From positions 117,817 through 181,816 of the forward strand of contig NZ_JBHUQE010000006.1 of assembly GCF_042687825.1 (NCBI RefSeq): a stretch of 64,000 nt of DNA. Reading direction: 5' to 3'. The notes beneath the pieces are model-generated. The model was not told the origin of the DNA, made no database searches, and was given only the letters and a program-made list of their open reading frames with translations. A program made the translations under genes and the position numbers. Below are positions 62,209 through 64,000 of this stretch, piece by piece; within the stretch, counting starts at the first letter, position 1; every line of letters begins with the position of its first letter. Origin of the DNA: Sedimentitalea sp042687825. Lineage in GTDB: Bacteria; Pseudomonadota; Alphaproteobacteria; Rhodobacterales; Rhodobacteraceae.

Positions 62209-63930
62209 TCAGACCTTTTCGCGGACGTAATTGCCGGGGGCATCGACCTGCGGCTTGTAGGTCCGGTTGCCCAGCGTGCGCGGCTTGGCGCGGTCTTCGC
62301 CCGGGTTATTCTCCTGCAGCCAGTCCAGCCAATGGGGCCACCAGCTGCCCTGGGTGACCTTGGCCGTCTCCAGCCAGTTGTCGGCATCGCCGGTGCGCTC
62401 GCCCTCGACCCAGAACCGGCGGCGGCTCTTGACCGGATGGTTGATCACGGTGCCGGACACGTGCCCGCCGGTGGTCAGAACATACTCGGTCGGTCCCGAG
62501 ACCAGCGAAGTCGCGTTGAACGAGCCTTTCCAGGGTACGATGTGGTCGCCATCGGCGGCCAGGAAATAGCAGGGCACGTCGATATTGCGCGTGTCTACCG
62601 GCGTGTCCAGCAGGGTCAGCGCGCCGGGTACCTTCAATTTGTCCTCCATGTACATCGCCTCGACGAAATAGGCGTACCACTTGGCCGGCAGGTTCGAGGT
62701 GTCCGAGTTCCAGTACAGCACGTCAAACGGCGGCGGCGACTTGCCCATGAGATAGTTGGAGATCACGAAATTCCAGATCGACTCGTTGACGTGCAGCATC
62801 GCCATGGCGTTGGCGATATCCCGTCCGGGGGCCACTTTCTCTTTCTTCAGCCTGAGACTGTAGGCCTCGTGCTGGGGTTGGTCCATGAACACCTTGACTT
62901 GCCCGGGATCGGAAAAGTCGATCAGCGTCGACAGGAAGGTCGCCGAGCCGACAAGCGTGCGCAGATCGTCCGGAATGACCGACAGGGCGGAAATCAGCAT
63001 GGTGCCGCCGTTGCACCACCCCAGCATGTCGACATCTTCGGACTTGGACACGGCCGAGGTCACCTTCAGCGCCTCGAAAATGCCTTTCGAGATATAATCG
63101 TCCCAGGTGTATTCCCCCAGTTCCGGTCCCGGGTTGCGCCACGAGATGGTAAAGACGCTTTGGCCTTGTTCCAGCAGGTAGCGGATCATCGATTTCCGCT
63201 CGTTCAGGTCGAAAATATAGAATTTGTTGACGCAGGGCGGCACGATCAGGATCGGGTTGGCGCGTACCTTGGCAGTCATCGGCTGGTATTGAATGACCTC
63301 GATCAGCTCGTTGCTGAAGATCACCGATCCCGGGGTGGTGGCCAGGTTCCGCCCGACTTCGAACGCGTCTTCGTCGGTGGTGGTGATATATCCCTTTTCC
63401 AGGTCGCTCAGCAGGTTCTGAAAGCCGTCGATCAGGCTTTTGCCACCGGTTTCCTTGGCCAGTTTCAGCACTTCGGGATTGGTCAGCATATAGTTGGACG
63501 GCGCGATGTTGTCCGCCGCCACGCGGGCGTAAAAGCTGAGCTGGTCCTGTTTCTGATCCGGCAGACCGGCATTGTCGGCCAGATCGATCATGGCCTTGGC
63601 GGTCAGTTCGTAGGATTGCCGCAGCACCGGAAAAATGCCTTCGTTCCAGGCTTCGTCCTTAAAGCGCGGGTCCTTGACCGCTTCGGCCTCGTCGGTCTTT
63701 TGCATCGCCGCGTTCAGCCAGACCTTGGCCATGTCGTTCTGGTATTTCAGCCAGGTGCTGGTCCAGTCGGCAAAGGGCGTGTCGCCGTCGCGGTACATGG
63801 TCTGAAAGGATTTCAGGAAATCCTGCGACATCTCCATGATCTTGGCGGGTTCCATGTCGGAAAACACCGGATGCTGGGCGATGGATTGCTTGAGAACCTT
63901 TTCCAGGTTGGCAACTTGATCTTTGTCCAT
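62209..63930 (-). CDS. phaC: Class I poly(3-hydroxyalkanoate) synthase PhaC
   Basis: A 573-residue PHA synthase, typical class I length. The lipase-box-like GWCNGGT holds the catalytic Cys (C306). NPILIVPPCVNKFYIFDL, YTWDDYISKGI and the C-terminal ADGDHIVPW and GHVSGTVINHP (catalytic Asp and His regions) are family signatures. It polymerises hydroxyacyl-CoA at granule surfaces. The start is preceded by AAGGAGAAATGAA-like sequence with a clear AAGGAG. The 70 bp after it to the window end show no gene. Confidence 0.95.
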   Translation of the reverse strand: MDKDQVANLEKVLKQSIAQHPVFSDMEPAKIMEMSQDFLKSFQTMYRDGDTPFADWTSTWLKYQNDMAKVWLNAAMQKTDEAEAVKDPRFKDEAWNEGIFPVLRQSYELTAKAMIDLADNAGLPDQKQDQLSFYARVAADNIAPSNYMLTNPEVLKLAKETGGKSLIDGFQNLLSDLEKGYITTTDEDAFEVGRNLATTPGSVIFSNELIEVIQYQPMTAKVRANPILIVPPCVNKFYIFDLNERKSMIRYLLEQGQSVFTISWRNPGPELGEYTWDDYISKGIFEALKVTSAVSKSEDVDMLGWCNGGTMLISALSVIPDDLRTLVGSATFLSTLIDFSDPGQVKVFMDQPQHEAYSLRLKKEKVAPGRDIANAMAMLHVNESIWNFVISNYLMGKSPPPFDVLYWNSDTSNLPAKWYAYFVEAMYMEDKLKVPGALTLLDTPVDTRNIDVPCYFLAADGDHIVPWKGSFNATSLVSGPTEYVLTTGGHVSGTVINHPVKSRRRFWVEGERTGDADNWLETAKVTQGSWWPHWLDWLQENNPGEDRAKPRTLGNRTYKPQVDAPGNYVREKV

Positions 63931-64000
63931 TTCATTTCTCCTTGCGGGAAGTACGGGTGGGCGGATTGGCGAAAGACGCCCCTCACCCCCTGCCGCGGTT

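Overview
The window comes from a high-GC alphaproteobacterium, most likely a Rhodobacterales member (Roseobacter/Rhodobacter/Paracoccus relatives). Evidence for this: a ccoP tail followed by ccoG-ccoH-ccoI-ccoS with an FNR-type box, an RpoE-ChrR sigma/zinc anti-sigma pair with divergent TGATCC-type promoters, a PhaC/PhaZ pair, a COQ9 homologue and a DoeA/DoeX/DoeD ectoine-catabolism group. Naming the genus from the sequence alone is not justified.

Layout. 1-9 kb: end of the cbb3 oxidase operon (ccoP), a membrane fatty acid desaturase, the cbb3 assembly genes ccoGHIS (iron-sulfur cupric reductase, FixH, copper P-type ATPase, CcoS) and a dimethylglycine/sarcosine-dehydrogenase-like flavoprotein. 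9-15 kb: housekeeping and hypothetical genes (Hint-domain protein, EF-hand protein, AhpD-like protein, DUF938 methyltransferase, D-amino-acid-oxidase-like enzyme) and a small membrane protein plus HlyD pair. 15-20.3 kb: the sigma-E/ChrR photo-oxidative stress module facing a membrane-lipid operon (FAD enzyme, DUF1365, cyclopropane-fatty-acid-synthase-like methyltransferase, DUF3833). 20.4-22.3 kb: a thiamine-diphosphate enzyme gene split by six tandem copies of a 52-bp unit. 22.7-29.8 kb: an exopolysaccharide group (TPR lipoprotein, sugar transferase, ExeA-like ATPase, Wzz/GumC chain-length protein, CpsD-like tyrosine kinase). 30.9-37.7 kb: a probable amino-acid catabolic cluster around a diaminopropionate-ammonia-lyase-like enzyme, then coq9 and a metallo-beta-lactamase-fold hydrolase.

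38.86-55.43 kb is an integrated mobile element. It is bounded by a 16-bp direct repeat that copies the 3' end, CCA included, of a tRNA-Ser(GCU), and a P4-type tyrosine integrase sits beside the tRNA. It carries a type I restriction-modification operon with two extra genes, a GIY-YIG protein and a 676-aa protein with a PD-(D/E)XK-like motif. It also carries MobC, a relaxase with two small genes nested in its 3' part, a lone VirB6-like protein, a 22-unit heptamer array and several regulators. It looks like an integrative mobilizable element carrying a defence cargo. A 169-bp perfect duplication around a single N inside mobC is almost certainly an assembly join error.

55.6-64 kb returns to core sequence: ectoine hydrolase doeA, its Lrp-type regulator and an aminotransferase, a BisC-like molybdoenzyme, a PHA depolymerase-like hydrolase and PHA synthase.

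The best candidates for undescribed biology are the five-gene restriction cassette with its PD-(D/E)XK partner, the overlapping mobilization genes with the solitary VirB6, and the 52-bp frame-shifting array. All functional calls rest on reading motifs by eye; no database search was run.
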